A stretch of DNA of 64,000 bases from an uncultured Collinsella sp. (GTDB lineage: Bacteria; Actinomycetota; Coriobacteriia; Coriobacteriales; Coriobacteriaceae). Shown piece after piece: positions 8,233 to 17,195 of the stretch; position 1 is the stretch's first letter; each line of letters begins with the position of its first letter. Location of the stretch: contig CATYVQ010000002.1 of assembly GCA_958413895.1 (NCBI GenBank), positions 83,583 through 147,582 of the forward strand, written 5' to 3'. A program made the translations under genes and the position numbers. Under the pieces are notes generated by a model. It made no database searches and was not told the origin of the DNA. It saw nothing but the letters and a program-made list of their open reading frames with translations.

Positions 8233-9468
8233 ATGGGACTCTTGAAAGCTGGATTGGGAGCTGCCGGCGGCGTCATGGCCGACCAGTGGAAGGAATTTAT
8301 CTACTGCGAATCGATGCCTGCTGACGTCTTGGCCTGCAAGGGCAGCAAACGTACCGGTGGCCGCAGCTCCAACACGCGCGGCGAGGACAACGTCATCTCC
8401 AACGGCTCGATCATCGCCGTCAACGACGGACAGGGCATGCTCGTGGTGCAAAACGGCAAGATCATCGAAGTCGCGCTGGAGCCCGGTGAGTTCGTCTTCG
8501 ATACCGGCAGCGAGCCGAGCGTCTTTAGCGGCAACCTGGGCGATTCCATCAAGGAGACCTTCGCCAATATCGGCAGCCGCTTTACCTTTGGCGGCGACGC
8601 GGGCAAGGACCAGCGTGTCTACTTCATCAACACCAAGGAGATCATCGGCAACAAGTACGGCACCGCCTCGCCCGTGCCCTTCCGCGTGGTCGATAACAAC
8701 ATTGGCCTGGACGTCGACATCTCCGTGCGCTGCAACGGCGAGTATTCGTACCGCATCACCAACCCGCTGCTGTTCTACACCAACGTATGCGGCAACGTGA
8801 CCGACAGCTACACGCGCGACAAGATCGACAGCCAGCTTAAGTCCGAGCTGCTCACCGCCCTGCAGCCCGCCTTTGCCAAGATCTCGGAGATGGGCATCCG
8901 CTACAGCGCCATCCCCGGCCACACCACCGAGCTCGCCCGCGCGCTCAACGAGGTCCTCTCTGCCGACTGGCGTGACCTGCGCGGCGTCGAGATCGTGAGC
9001 TTTGGCGTCAACTCCATCGCCGCCTCGCAAGAGGACGAGCAGATGATCAAGGACCTGCAGAAAGCCGCGGTCATGCGCGATCCCACCATGGCGGCAGCCA
9101 ACATTGCCAGCGCCCAGAGCGACGCAATGCGCGCGGCAGCCGCCAACCCCAACGGCGCGATGGCAGGCTTTATGGGCATGGGCATGGCAGGCGGCATGGG
9201 CGGCATGAACGCCAGCCAGCTGTTCGCCGCCGGCCAGGCACAGCAGCAGGCCGCCCCACAGCCGGCTCCGGCACCCGCCCCGGCTCCTGCCGCCGCACCT
9301 GCAGCCGGCACGTGGACTTGCAGCTGCGGCGCCACCAACACCGGCAAGTTCTGCTCCGAGTGCGGCAGTCCCGCACCCGCCCCGGCACCGGCCAAGTGGT
9401 TCTGTCCCAACTGCGGTAGCGAAAACGGCGGCAAGTTCTGCAGCAACTGCGGAACGCCCAGGCCCTAG
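8233..9468 (+). CDS. SPFH-domain protein with C-terminal double zinc ribbon (YdjI-like)
   Basis: 411 residues. An SPFH/band-7-like core occupies about residues 20-275 (WKEFIYCESMPADVLACKGS near the start, then NGSIIAVNDGQGMLVVQNGK). A Gly/Met-rich stretch around 310-330 and a Pro/Ala linker follow. Two zinc ribbons end the protein (CSCGATNTGKFCSECG and CPNCGSENGGKFCSNCG). This is the architecture of the proteins often annotated virion-core-like or YdjI. In B. subtilis YdjI helps bring PspA to the membrane; no pspA gene is visible here. The ATG follows GAGAAAGGAAG. Fourth gene downstream is a lipoprotein. Confidence 0.75.
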   Translation: MGLLKAGLGAAGGVMADQWKEFIYCESMPADVLACKGSKRTGGRSSNTRGEDNVISNGSIIAVNDGQGMLVVQNGKIIEVALEPGEFVFDTGSEPSVFSGNLGDSIKETFANIGSRFTFGGDAGKDQRVYFINTKEIIGNKYGTASPVPFRVVDNNIGLDVDISVRCNGEYSYRITNPLLFYTNVCGNVTDSYTRDKIDSQLKSELLTALQPAFAKISEMGIRYSAIPGHTTELARALNEVLSADWRDLRGVEIVSFGVNSIAASQEDEQMIKDLQKAAVMRDPTMAAANIASAQSDAMRAAAANPNGAMAGFMGMGMAGGMGGMNASQLFAAGQAQQQAAPQPAPAPAPAPAAAPAAGTWTCSCGATNTGKFCSECGSPAPAPAPAKWFCPNCGSENGGKFCSNCGTPRP

Positions 9469-9548
9469 CCCCTCTATCTGGTAATTGGCGGGGGGTCCGC
9501 CACCCCCGCATTTGCTTCTATGGGTTTCGTTCGATAAAGGAGGACACC

Positions 9549-10391
9549 ATGAAGACAGCGTTCAAAAAATCCGTACTCGCATTCCTGACATGCGTTCTGG
9601 CGCTCGCCTTTGCCCTGACGGGCTGCAGCGGCGGCGGCAAGGACCCCAAGGCCAACTTCGTCGGCAGCTGGGAACTCTCGGGTGGAACCGTGGATGGCGA
9701 AGAGCTGACCGATGAGTACATGAAGATGCTCGAGGATTGGGGTGTCCACTGCGTCCTGATTCTCGATGAGGACGGTACAGGCGCCCTCGACCTGTTCCTT
9801 GAAGTCGTCGACCTTAAATGGGAGGCAAAGGACGCCACCACCGTAACCATCACCGCCGAAGATGAGTCGCACGACATGAAGCTCAAGGACGGCAAACTCA
9901 TCCTCGAAGAAGATGACGGCAATCTTGTCTTTACCAAGTCCGACAAGGACCTGTCCGGTACGGTGAAGAAGGATCGCGAGGCGGCCGAGAAGGAAGAGGA
10001 GATCGATGAGGCCGTCGAAGACGACGATGTCCAGAACGTCGAAATCTCCCCCGCCGTCACCGTCGCCGATGACGATCTGTGCACCATCACCATCACCGAG
10101 AAGTTCAAGGACGACTGGGGCGACATCGGCTTTGTCGTCAACATCACCAACAAGAGCGACAAGGACCTGACCTTCTACGCTCCTTCCGGCAAGACCAACG
10201 TCAACGGCACCATGAAGGAACCCTGGTTCTCGGCTAACCTGATGCCCGGCACCAGCGCCACCGAGGAATTCACGTTCTCGAGCGGCGAGCTTGACAGTCT
10301 TGACGACCTGGTCAACACGACCATCGGCATCGACGCCTACCTGACCGATTCCTACGAGGACGTCGCCTCTTACAGCGCAACCATCGCGTAA
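9549..10391 (+). CDS. Putative lipoprotein
   Basis: 280 residues with a classic lipoprotein signal: basic start, a hydrophobic core, and lipobox LTGC with the Cys at about residue 27. The mature part has an N-terminal beta-rich segment (FVGSWELSGG) resembling lipocalin-like or DUF5640-type folds, a highly acidic linker (around residues 135-165, many Glu and Asp), and a C-terminal beta-sandwich like the DUF5067/DUF4352 secreted domains. The start follows aaaggagg. It is 80 bases after the SPFH gene and ends at a strong terminator, so it is probably the last gene of the zinc-ribbon/SPFH operon. No specific function can be assigned. Confidence 0.75.
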   Translation: MKTAFKKSVLAFLTCVLALAFALTGCSGGGKDPKANFVGSWELSGGTVDGEELTDEYMKMLEDWGVHCVLILDEDGTGALDLFLEVVDLKWEAKDATTVTITAEDESHDMKLKDGKLILEEDDGNLVFTKSDKDLSGTVKKDREAAEKEEEIDEAVEDDDVQNVEISPAVTVADDDLCTITITEKFKDDWGDIGFVVNITNKSDKDLTFYAPSGKTNVNGTMKEPWFSANLMPGTSATEEFTFSSGELDSLDDLVNTTIGIDAYLTDSYEDVASYSATIA

Positions 10392-10441
10392 CGGCAGACA
10401 CCGATAGCCGCGGATTGGCGGACATATCCGCGCACATGCCA

Positions 10442-10476
10442 GGCGGGGCCGCAGGAAATGATTCTGCGGCCCCGCC
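10442..10476 (+). terminator. Terminator after the lipoprotein gene
   Basis: A perfect 13-bp GC-rich stem (ggcggggccgcag / ctgcggccccgcc) with a 9-base loop starts 50 bases after the stop at 10391. The T-rich tail is short (gctttat). Confidence 0.8.
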
Positions 10477-10507
10477 GCTTTATGCCGACAGCACTGCCCA
10501 TACAAGC

Positions 10508-10548
10508 AGGTCGCCCGCCGTTTTTAGATGCAAAACGGCGGGCGACCT
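10508..10548 (-). terminator. Terminator of the sensory operon
   Basis: A 17-bp stem with A/T-rich inner ends (aggtcgcccgccgtttt against aaaacggcgggcgacct) lies just beyond the stop of the response-regulator gene. The symmetrical structure could work for both converging operons. Confidence 0.75.
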
Positions 10549-10581
10549 ATCTTCGGCGTTGGAGCACGGGCGGCACACCGA

Positions 10582-11205
10582 CTACGGGCGCTCCATGTTG
10601 GGGACGATGCTGCCTTCGGTCACCGCATGCACGGCCAGGCGCATGATGTTGTCGTAGCCGGTCTTGTTGAGAATCTCCGAGATGCGGCGTTTGATGGTGC
10701 CCTCGCTCATAAACAGCTCGGCCGCGATCTCGCGACGACTTTTGCCCTCGCAGGCAAGGCGCAAAATCGACAGCTCGACGTCGTCGAGGGCTGCCGTGCC
10801 CGAAAAAATGCTTTCGGGCGGCTTGGGAAACGTGCAGTAGCCCGCCAGCGTGGAGCGCATCACGGCGAACAGCTCGTCGATACCGACGTTCTTGTACACA
10901 AAGCTATCGACGCCCGCCTCGCGGGCCTGATCGACAAAGGTGATCTCGGGCATGCCGGTCATGATAATGATGCGACACTCGGGCAGTTGCTCCTTGATGC
11001 GCGCCGCCGCCACGATGTCGTTGGAATCGTGCTCGGTGCACACATCCATCAGTATCATGTCCGGACGCTCCTTGAGCACAACGTCCAAGGCATCCGAGGC
11101 GTCGGCGATCGCGGCGACAACGGTCATGTCGGGCTGGTCGCCCACGGAACGCGCCAGGCTCTCGCGCAAGATAGCCTGGTCTTCGACGATTAACACGCGG
11201 ATCAT
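10582..11205 (-). CDS. NarL/LuxR-type response regulator
   Basis: 207 residues. The receiver domain has acidic residues near 9 and the phospho-acceptor Asp54 in ILMDV, with a Lys at about 111 (YKNVG). The C-terminal helix-turn-helix (VELSILRLACEGKSRREIAAELFMSEGTIKRRISEIL) is of NarL type. The start overlaps the stop of the upstream kinase gene by four bases (ATGA type), so the two are translationally coupled. It is the last gene of a three-gene sensory operon. Targets are unknown; no DNA site can be deduced here. Confidence 0.9.
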   Translation of the reverse strand: MIRVLIVEDQAILRESLARSVGDQPDMTVVAAIADASDALDVVLKERPDMILMDVCTEHDSNDIVAAARIKEQLPECRIIIMTGMPEITFVDQAREAGVDSFVYKNVGIDELFAVMRSTLAGYCTFPKPPESIFSGTAALDDVELSILRLACEGKSRREIAAELFMSEGTIKRRISEILNKTGYDNIMRLAVHAVTEGSIVPNMERP

Positions 11206-12701
11206 GAGCTTCTCCTTTGGGCCGTGGCGTTGGAGGCGAGCGGGATGGACACCGTAAGCGTGAAGGGCGGGGCGGTGTGGACTTCCAGGCTGCCGCCCAG
11301 ATTCTGTGCGACATGCCTCATACCTGGGATACCCGTTCCCTCGCGATACGATACGGGTGCAGGCGCGCCGTCGTTAGAAACGGCCATCCGCGCAACAGCG
11401 CCGTCTTCCGACGTCTCCTGCCGCAGGCGCACATGGACCTGATGGGCCTGTGCATGCTTGGTGGCATTGGTCGAGGCTTCGCGGATAATCTGCAGAAAGG
11501 CTGCGGCGACACGCGCGTCGCTTGGCAGCTCGCCCTCCACATCGATCTGCACGCTCACCAGGCCAAAGGCATGGACGATATCGCCCAGTTGTTCTGCCGG
11601 TTCGGCGTCGCCCCCGCTGCGCAGATCGGCAGCGATTGAGCGCAGCAGCGGGTCAATCTGCTCGAGCGACTCGTCGTCCAGGCGCCCCTCCTCCAGATAA
11701 CGATGGAGGATGGACAGGCGCTGCCCGATCACGTCGTGCACGCGAGCGCGCATACGCAGATAGGCCGCATTGTCAGCAACTTTTTTGACTTCTTCGATCT
11801 GGGCTTGGAGCTCTTGGCCCGCAAGCTCAAGCAGGTGGTTGGCTTGCGCCAGGCGATCATGAGCATGCGCATACTCTGTTACATCCAGGCCGATAATGCG
11901 CTCAAAGAGGCGGCCCGAAACCATAACGTCATCGTGCACAAACAAGCGAATCTCGGCGGGAGAAACCTCGACCACCGCCCGCGCCTCACCAAAGCGGTCC
12001 AGATTAATCCGCACACGGTTCTGGCTGCTTTCGGGCATTTGCATGCTGAGTTTGCGCAGGTCGTTCCATGTGCCGCTCATATCGCCTAGGTCGGTGGGCA
12101 TATGAAGTTCCACCAGGTTTCTGCGCATGCAGCGGTTCATGAGCAGCGGACGGCCCCTCGGGTCCAGATACAGGATGCCCACGGGAATCACGTTGATGGT
12201 CTCGATCGTCGAGAACGCGGTGATATCCTCCTGGCGGTTACGGACGTCCATCAAGAGCGCCGCGATGGAACGGAACAGGAAGAACGCTCCCTCTGCGATA
12301 AGGACAACGGTCCACGCCGAGCCCATGGCAAAGACCACCGGCGGTGTAACGGCGACAACAAGCAGCAGCTCGACCAGCATGACGGGGCGACGATAGCGCA
12401 CCATAAGCACCACGCCATAGGCAAAGATTGCGGCATTGAGCCACAGCACTCCGCCCATTGCCCTGGCACAAACGTCAAGCGGCGCCACCAGATACGAGCC
12501 AGACGACGCGAACAAGATAAGCGCCGAAACCACCAGGTGAACCACGAGGCTCGCCTCGTAGGCGCAAATCACCTTACGGTTATAGGACGAGCGGCGCGAT
12601 GAGATGAGCGGGACGTGGATCGTCTGCAGACACGCAGCCAGGGCAAAGACAACATCGAGCGCAACGATTTGGGGAAGGATGAGCGAAATCTGCATCGTCA
12701 C
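11202..12701 (-). CDS. NarL-family sensor histidine kinase
   Basis: 499 residues. Six or seven hydrophobic segments fill about residues 1-155, a PAS-like region follows (IPVGILYLDPRGRPLLMNRCM), and then a coiled coil. The DHp of HisKA_3 type carries the phospho-acceptor His at about 322 in RARVHDVIGQRL. The HATPase domain has an N box in REASTNATKHA and a G box in GTGIPGM. All key kinase residues seem present. The gene overlaps its neighbours by four bases on each side. The co-encoded protein upstream looks like a second, degenerate kinase, so the pair may sense as a hetero-complex (inference). The signal is unknown. Confidence 0.88.
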   Translation of the reverse strand: MTMQISLILPQIVALDVVFALAACLQTIHVPLISSRRSSYNRKVICAYEASLVVHLVVSALILFASSGSYLVAPLDVCARAMGGVLWLNAAIFAYGVVLMVRYRRPVMLVELLLVVAVTPPVVFAMGSAWTVVLIAEGAFFLFRSIAALLMDVRNRQEDITAFSTIETINVIPVGILYLDPRGRPLLMNRCMRRNLVELHMPTDLGDMSGTWNDLRKLSMQMPESSQNRVRINLDRFGEARAVVEVSPAEIRLFVHDDVMVSGRLFERIIGLDVTEYAHAHDRLAQANHLLELAGQELQAQIEEVKKVADNAAYLRMRARVHDVIGQRLSILHRYLEEGRLDDESLEQIDPLLRSIAADLRSGGDAEPAEQLGDIVHAFGLVSVQIDVEGELPSDARVAAAFLQIIREASTNATKHAQAHQVHVRLRQETSEDGAVARMAVSNDGAPAPVSYREGTGIPGMRHVAQNLGGSLEVHTAPPFTLTVSIPLASNATAQRRSS

Positions 12702-14581
12702 TCACCCGCCCTCGGCATCAACACGATCATACGCAACTGGCCGGGTTCGCCCTCAAGGCGGTATGCCACGTTGCGCCTTTGCAGAGCGCTTTCGAGCTCT
12801 TGCGCAGCGGGCGTCTGCGAAAGATCTGCATCATCGTTGGAAAAAAGCGTGGCGCGCAGCTCGACACTGCATCGGTCATGGTCGCCCAAGTGATACATAA
12901 GCGCCGGATGGTCGGTGGTGTAGGCAAAAAACGCAAAGTCATACACGCAGTCGTACAGGGCGCTTACCGTACTGGCGTGCATCGGGCGCCGTATGGCGAT
13001 AATCGAGGCGCAATCGATATCGATGGTGCGCAGGTCGCTTGCGAGCTCGTTGGCAATAAGCTGAATGCGGTCGCGATCAAAACCGCTCTCCCCGTGCTGT
13101 GCCAACGTGAGCGACCCCTTGCGCTTGCAATAGGCGACGAGCATCTTGGCGCGCTGCAGCATGCGGTAGCGCTCGTGCGAAGACGCTTCGTCGGTCAACG
13201 GCGGCAGCGAGCTCAGCAGGTCGTACATCCCTTCGAGCGCGCGGGCAAGCGCTTGATCCACGTCTTGGACCAGCAGGGTCTCGGCCTCTTGATCTGCCAA
13301 ATGCGTCTTAAGGTCGTAGTCGGCGGCGAGCAGCTCGTTTTGACGCTGCAGCTCCATGCGACGATGCGCCAGTTCGCGATTGAGTTCGTTGAGCTCCGAC
13401 ACGTCTTGGGCAAGCAGGGCCGATCCGCCCAGCAGTGGAAAGGCACGGTACATCACATCGGGATCGGACGCCACGGCAAAGGCATGAACGTGCCCGTGCT
13501 CTTGGACCCGCAACTCCTCACGCACGCCTTCTGGAATCGGCTTTGACACCGGTGTGGCATAGACTTCCTGCAAGTCGCGCGTCATAACCTTTAGGTCGAG
13601 CGGCAGGGTATCGAAAATGCCGGCGATATCGTGGTACGACGGGATGACACCGCAATCGAGGCAGATTTCCATCGCCACCACGCACAGGACGCAATAGACG
13701 AGCGAAAAGTTGAGCCTCCATGCCCAGGGCACGCGCAGAGCATACGAGATGGCAAAGAATGCGCCACCCAGCAGTACGAGCGCCGCCGTGCCCGAGAAAC
13801 GCTGGATGCGAAAGGACGAGGACCGACCAACCAGGACAAAAAAGGCCACGAAGTCAAAGGCCGTCCACACGAGGACAGCGAAATAACCCCAGCCGTACGT
13901 GTAATCGTTGCTCCAGGTGTCGCTTGTACGGTCAAAGCGGAAGACCTGTTGGTGAAAATCGTTGGTGAGCACAAATCCGATAAGCAGGATGGCCACAATC
14001 CACAGCGCAGCGCAGTAGCGGCGACCCAGGCGGTGTTGCTCCAGGCCCGCAAGGCGCAGACCACACAACTGGTAGAGCAGCGGAATGAGCGTCATGGGCA
14101 CGTAGTACAGGTACCACAGCACGGTGGCATAGAACGGCGTGAACGACTTGTACTTGAGAATGACTTCGATCATCCACAGGGCGCAGATGGAGGCGATGGC
14201 AACAAGGCGGCGGCGCAACACATAGTCCAAACAGCGCAGATAGACCGATACGCCCCAGATCGAAAATATAATTGCGGCGACAAGCAGCGGGAGAGAGCTC
14301 GAATGGACGAGCGCATCCACGACCTCTTCGGACACCTCGCTATAGGCGGGCACGGCGTTAGAAAGTTTGGGGTCGAAGGCGAACAGCGCCGGCAAGACTG
14401 CCAAAAGCATGAGGAACAGCGCGGTGATGACACCGGCGATAGCAAAGACGCGGCGGCGGTACACCTGATGTGTTATGCCAACAAGGAATCGCGGCATGGC
14501 GAAGAGCCTGCCGCCCCTGGGATCCGCCACGGGAGCGGATCGGGCGGCCGCGTGGCCGATATGTCGCTCGCGGGTACCCAT
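12698..14581 (-). CDS. 7TM sensor protein with degenerate histidine-kinase-like C-terminus
   Basis: About 627 residues from the ATG at 14581. A basic N-terminal tail is followed by seven to eight hydrophobic helices (roughly residues 35-310) of the 7TM histidine-kinase N-terminal type. A PAS-like stretch, a long coiled coil (ELNRELAHRRMELQRQNELL) and a C-terminal region follow. In the kinase order of domains, neither an obvious H box nor the Asn of the N box is visible (the equivalent stretch reads ASTVSALYDCVYDFAFFAY). It is therefore probably not an active kinase. An upstream ATG at 14668 lies inside the terminator hairpin of the next gene and was rejected. TACACT lies nine bases before the chosen ATG, so the transcript may be nearly leaderless. 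Confidence 0.65.
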   Translation of the reverse strand: MGTRERHIGHAAARSAPVADPRGGRLFAMPRFLVGITHQVYRRRVFAIAGVITALFLMLLAVLPALFAFDPKLSNAVPAYSEVSEEVVDALVHSSSLPLLVAAIIFSIWGVSVYLRCLDYVLRRRLVAIASICALWMIEVILKYKSFTPFYATVLWYLYYVPMTLIPLLYQLCGLRLAGLEQHRLGRRYCAALWIVAILLIGFVLTNDFHQQVFRFDRTSDTWSNDYTYGWGYFAVLVWTAFDFVAFFVLVGRSSSFRIQRFSGTAALVLLGGAFFAISYALRVPWAWRLNFSLVYCVLCVVAMEICLDCGVIPSYHDIAGIFDTLPLDLKVMTRDLQEVYATPVSKPIPEGVREELRVQEHGHVHAFAVASDPDVMYRAFPLLGGSALLAQDVSELNELNRELAHRRMELQRQNELLAADYDLKTHLADQEAETLLVQDVDQALARALEGMYDLLSSLPPLTDEASSHERYRMLQRAKMLVAYCKRKGSLTLAQHGESGFDRDRIQLIANELASDLRTIDIDCASIIAIRRPMHASTVSALYDCVYDFAFFAYTTDHPALMYHLGDHDRCSVELRATLFSNDDADLSQTPAAQELESALQRRNVAYRLEGEPGQLRMIVLMPRAGE

Positions 14582-14648
14582 AGTGCTTTTAGTGTACCGA
14601 CAGATGGGTCGAAAAAGCGGGCCGCATGTCCCAAAATTCGCAGACGGC

Positions 14649-14684
14649 AAGGCGCCCGGCGAGCACATACTCGCCGGGCGCCTT
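14649..14684 (-). terminator. Terminator of the GH1 gene
   Basis: A perfect 15-bp stem (aaggcgcccggcgag / ctcgccgggcgcctt) with a six-base loop lies 30 bases after the stop of the phospho-beta-glucosidase gene. Confidence 0.85.
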
Positions 14685-14713
14685 GGTTAGGAGGCTACGG
14701 TTATCGGGAAAGC

Positions 14714-16144
14714 CTAGGCCAAATCTTCGCCGTTGGTGGCGATAACCTTCTTGTACCAGTCGAAGCTCTTCTTCTTGGAACGCTTGAGGGTGCCGTTGCC
14801 CGCATCATCGCGGTCGACATAGATAAAGCCGTAGCGCTTGGACATCTCGCCTGTGCCGGCAGACACCAGGTCGATCGGGCCCCAGGTGGTGTAGCCCAGC
14901 AGGTCAACGCCGTCCTCGGTCACCGCATCACGCATCGCGGCGATATGCTGGCGCAGGTAGTCGATGCGGTAGTCGTCGTTGATGGAGCCGTCCTCCTCGA
15001 CAACATCCTTGGCGCCCAGACCGTTCTCGACCACAAACAGCGGCTTCTGATAACGGTCGTACAGGTCGTTAAGGGTGATGCGGAAGCCCAGCGGATCGAT
15101 GGCCCAGCCCCACTGGCTCTCCTGCAGGTAGGGGTTTTTGGCGCCGGCGAAGGCGTTGCCCTGGGTGCGCTCGACATCGGGGTTATCGGCACCGGCGGAG
15201 CAACGGGTGCTGTAATAGCTAAAGCTGATGAAGTCGACGGTGTTGGCGGCCAGGATCTCGCGGTCCTCGTCCGTCATGCCCACATCGATGCCCAAACGCT
15301 CGAGCTTCTTGACAGCATATGCCGGGTAGTAGCCGCGGCTCTGGACGTCGACGAAGAAGTAATTGTCCTGGTTGTCGAGCTGCGCCTGGCGCACATCGCC
15401 CGGACGGCAGCTGTAGGGGTAGTAGCTACCTGCGGCGAGCATGCAGCCGATCTTGACCTCAGGGTCGATCTCGTGGGCGATCTTGGTTGCCCAAGCGCTG
15501 GCGACGAGCTCGTTGTGGGCGGCCAGGTACTCGACAGCCTCCTTGTTCTCGCCCTCCTCAAAGACCAGACCGGCACCCATAAACGGCAGGTGCAGAATCA
15601 TATTGATCTCGTTGAAAGTGAGCCAGTACTTCACCAGGCCTTTGTAGCGGGTGAAGATCGTGGTCGCGAGGTTCTTGTAGAAGTCGATGAGCTTACGGTT
15701 GCGCCAGCCGCCGTACTCCCTGATGAGGTGAATCGGGCAGTCGAAGTGCGTGATGGTCACGAGCGGCTCGATGCCGTGCGCCTGGCACTCGCGGAACACG
15801 TCCTCGTAGAAGGCCAGTCCAGCCTCGTTGGGCTCGGTCTCGTCGCCGTTGGGGAAAATGCGAGTCCAAGCCAGGCTCATGCGGAAGGTCTTAAAGCCCA
15901 TCTCGGCAAAGAGGGCGATGTCCTCCTTGTAGTGATGGTAGAAATCGATGCCGGTCTGCGCGGGATAATAATAGCCGTCCTCAAAGTCGAGCATCTTGCG
16001 CTGGCCGGAAACCACCGCATAGCGCTCGGGGCCGTGCGGAGCCACGTCCACGTTGGCCAGGCCGCGGCCGTCCACGTCGTAGGCGCCCTCGCACTGGTTG
16101 GCAGCCGTCGCGCCGCCCCACAGGAAGTCATTACGGAAAGCCAT
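14714..16144 (-). CDS. Glycoside hydrolase family 1, 6-phospho-beta-glucosidase
   Basis: 476 residues, the normal GH1 length. Catalytic acid/base Glu is at about 179 in LTFNEIN and the nucleophile Glu at about 373 in VVENGLG. The C-terminal phosphate-binding trio of 6-phospho enzymes is present (Ser, Lys and Tyr in SAGTGEMSKRYGFIYVD). It should split PTS-delivered 6-phospho-beta-glucosides to glucose-6-phosphate in the cytosol. The start ATG follows GAAAGGATTGATGC. Unlike the paralogue at 25811 it has no PTS gene or antiterminator beside it, and is flanked by its own terminator. Confidence 0.93.
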   Translation of the reverse strand: MAFRNDFLWGGATAANQCEGAYDVDGRGLANVDVAPHGPERYAVVSGQRKMLDFEDGYYYPAQTGIDFYHHYKEDIALFAEMGFKTFRMSLAWTRIFPNGDETEPNEAGLAFYEDVFRECQAHGIEPLVTITHFDCPIHLIREYGGWRNRKLIDFYKNLATTIFTRYKGLVKYWLTFNEINMILHLPFMGAGLVFEEGENKEAVEYLAAHNELVASAWATKIAHEIDPEVKIGCMLAAGSYYPYSCRPGDVRQAQLDNQDNYFFVDVQSRGYYPAYAVKKLERLGIDVGMTDEDREILAANTVDFISFSYYSTRCSAGADNPDVERTQGNAFAGAKNPYLQESQWGWAIDPLGFRITLNDLYDRYQKPLFVVENGLGAKDVVEEDGSINDDYRIDYLRQHIAAMRDAVTEDGVDLLGYTTWGPIDLVSAGTGEMSKRYGFIYVDRDDAGNGTLKRSKKKSFDWYKKVIATNGEDLA

Positions 16145-16285
16145 GCATCAATCCTTTCGCACGCTGTTGTCATAGACTCAGTATCCCTACAAACAACGCG
16201 TCGCTCAACGGCAACGACGCAGGCCGATACTTCTTTTCGCGCGCAGGTGCCCGACAGCCGCCCCGTCTGACACTTTTTGATACCG

Positions 16286-16389
16286 CCGCCCCCAACCACC
16301 ACAAAGGGGACAGGCACCTTTGTGATGGTTGGGGGCGGTTTGTCTTGATCTGTAACAGGTAGAGACGATTTAGCCCGCTAGATGTTACA
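16286..16389. repeat. Pair of intergenic palindromes
   Basis: The first (16286-16338) is a long stem: ccgcccccaacca and cacaaagg on the left pair with cctttgtg and tggttgggggcgg on the right, around the centre ggacaggca. The second (16351-16389) has arms tgtaacaggtag and ctagatgttaca (10 of 12 bases match). Together they fill the 262-base gap between the DUF4867 and GH1 genes. The first belongs to the GGGAC-core family. Confidence 0.65.
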
Positions 16390-16406
16390 GACTGAGACGG
16401 AAGATT

Positions 16407-17057
16407 CTAGTCGCAGGTGATGTCGAGGTTCTTGCCGACGAGGCCCACGTAGCCGCCTTCGGCTGCCTTGGGGCTGTCGGCGTGACAGAGGACCCACTTG
16501 TCGGCCTTCCAGTAGCAGTAGCTGTCACCGGCGGCAGGCATGTCGGTCGCAGCCTCGGGACGCGGGCCGTTGGTACCAGCGGGCAGCGCAACCATCACCT
16601 GGAAGCCGTCGTCGTCGACCATGCACGGCGTGTAATGGAGCGTCGTGGCGTAGACCTCGACGAGCGTACCGGCCGGCGCGCGGAATGCCTTGACCTGCGC
16701 GGTATCGAGCTTGCCGTCGACGATTTGCTCGCGCTTGGCCAGCAGCAGGATAAAGTCGCGAGCGCCCAGGTTGAACTCGCTGGCGCGGTGATACTCCAGG
16801 CAGTTGAGCTTCGTGTTATGGCCGTTGCACCAGCCCAGCTGGAAGGGGCGGCCGCCGTACATGAGCAGACCGAGCGTTTCGGCGCCTTCGACCTGCTCGA
16901 GCTCGGGCGCGGAGGCCACATACTTGCTGCCCTCGGTAATGGGCGTGGCGGCGAGCGCCTCGACAAGCGGGACGGTCAGGCTGGAGGGTACGTCGTCCCA
17001 CACGCGGCCGTAGGACTTGAACTCGGGATCGGTAACAGAGTAGATATGCATGTTCAC
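16407..17057 (-). CDS. DUF4867 family protein
   Basis: 216 residues, the full length of the DUF4867 family as far as I recall it, a cupin-like group often encoded near sugar genes. The sequence is rich in Trp, Tyr, Cys and His (QLGWCNGHN, VYATTLHYTPCMVDDDGFQ), compatible with a beta-barrel that binds a metal or a sugar. There is no signal peptide or membrane segment. The start follows a weak GAGTGAAC site; a palindromic spacer separates it from the GH1 gene. Catalytic role unknown. Confidence 0.65.
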   Translation of the reverse strand: MNMHIYSVTDPEFKSYGRVWDDVPSSLTVPLVEALAATPITEGSKYVASAPELEQVEGAETLGLLMYGGRPFQLGWCNGHNTKLNCLEYHRASEFNLGARDFILLLAKREQIVDGKLDTAQVKAFRAPAGTLVEVYATTLHYTPCMVDDDGFQVMVALPAGTNGPRPEAATDMPAAGDSYCYWKADKWVLCHADSPKAAEGGYVGLVGKNLDITCD

Positions 17058-17140
17058 TCCTGTTCGTAAATGTGACTATACGAACATTCTAGAACAATCC
17101 CGAGCGGTTTTATACACCCACTTCGCCTGGTCAACAAAAA

Positions 17141-17167
17141 GGTGCCCCCGCATAAGCGAGGGCACCC
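17141..17167 (-). terminator. Terminator of luxS
   Basis: ggtgcccccgc pairs with gcgagggcacc (one mismatch) around ataa, just after the luxS stop. On the minus strand it is followed by TTTTT. Confidence 0.8.
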
Positions 17168-17195
17168 GATGCACGCGTTTTGAGCAGTGAAGCAC

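Noticed and set aside
13631..16270. An 879-codon open frame on the plus strand across the sensor gene and GH1 gene
   Set aside because: It is antisense to two genes with recognised motifs and crosses their terminator. No domain is visible.
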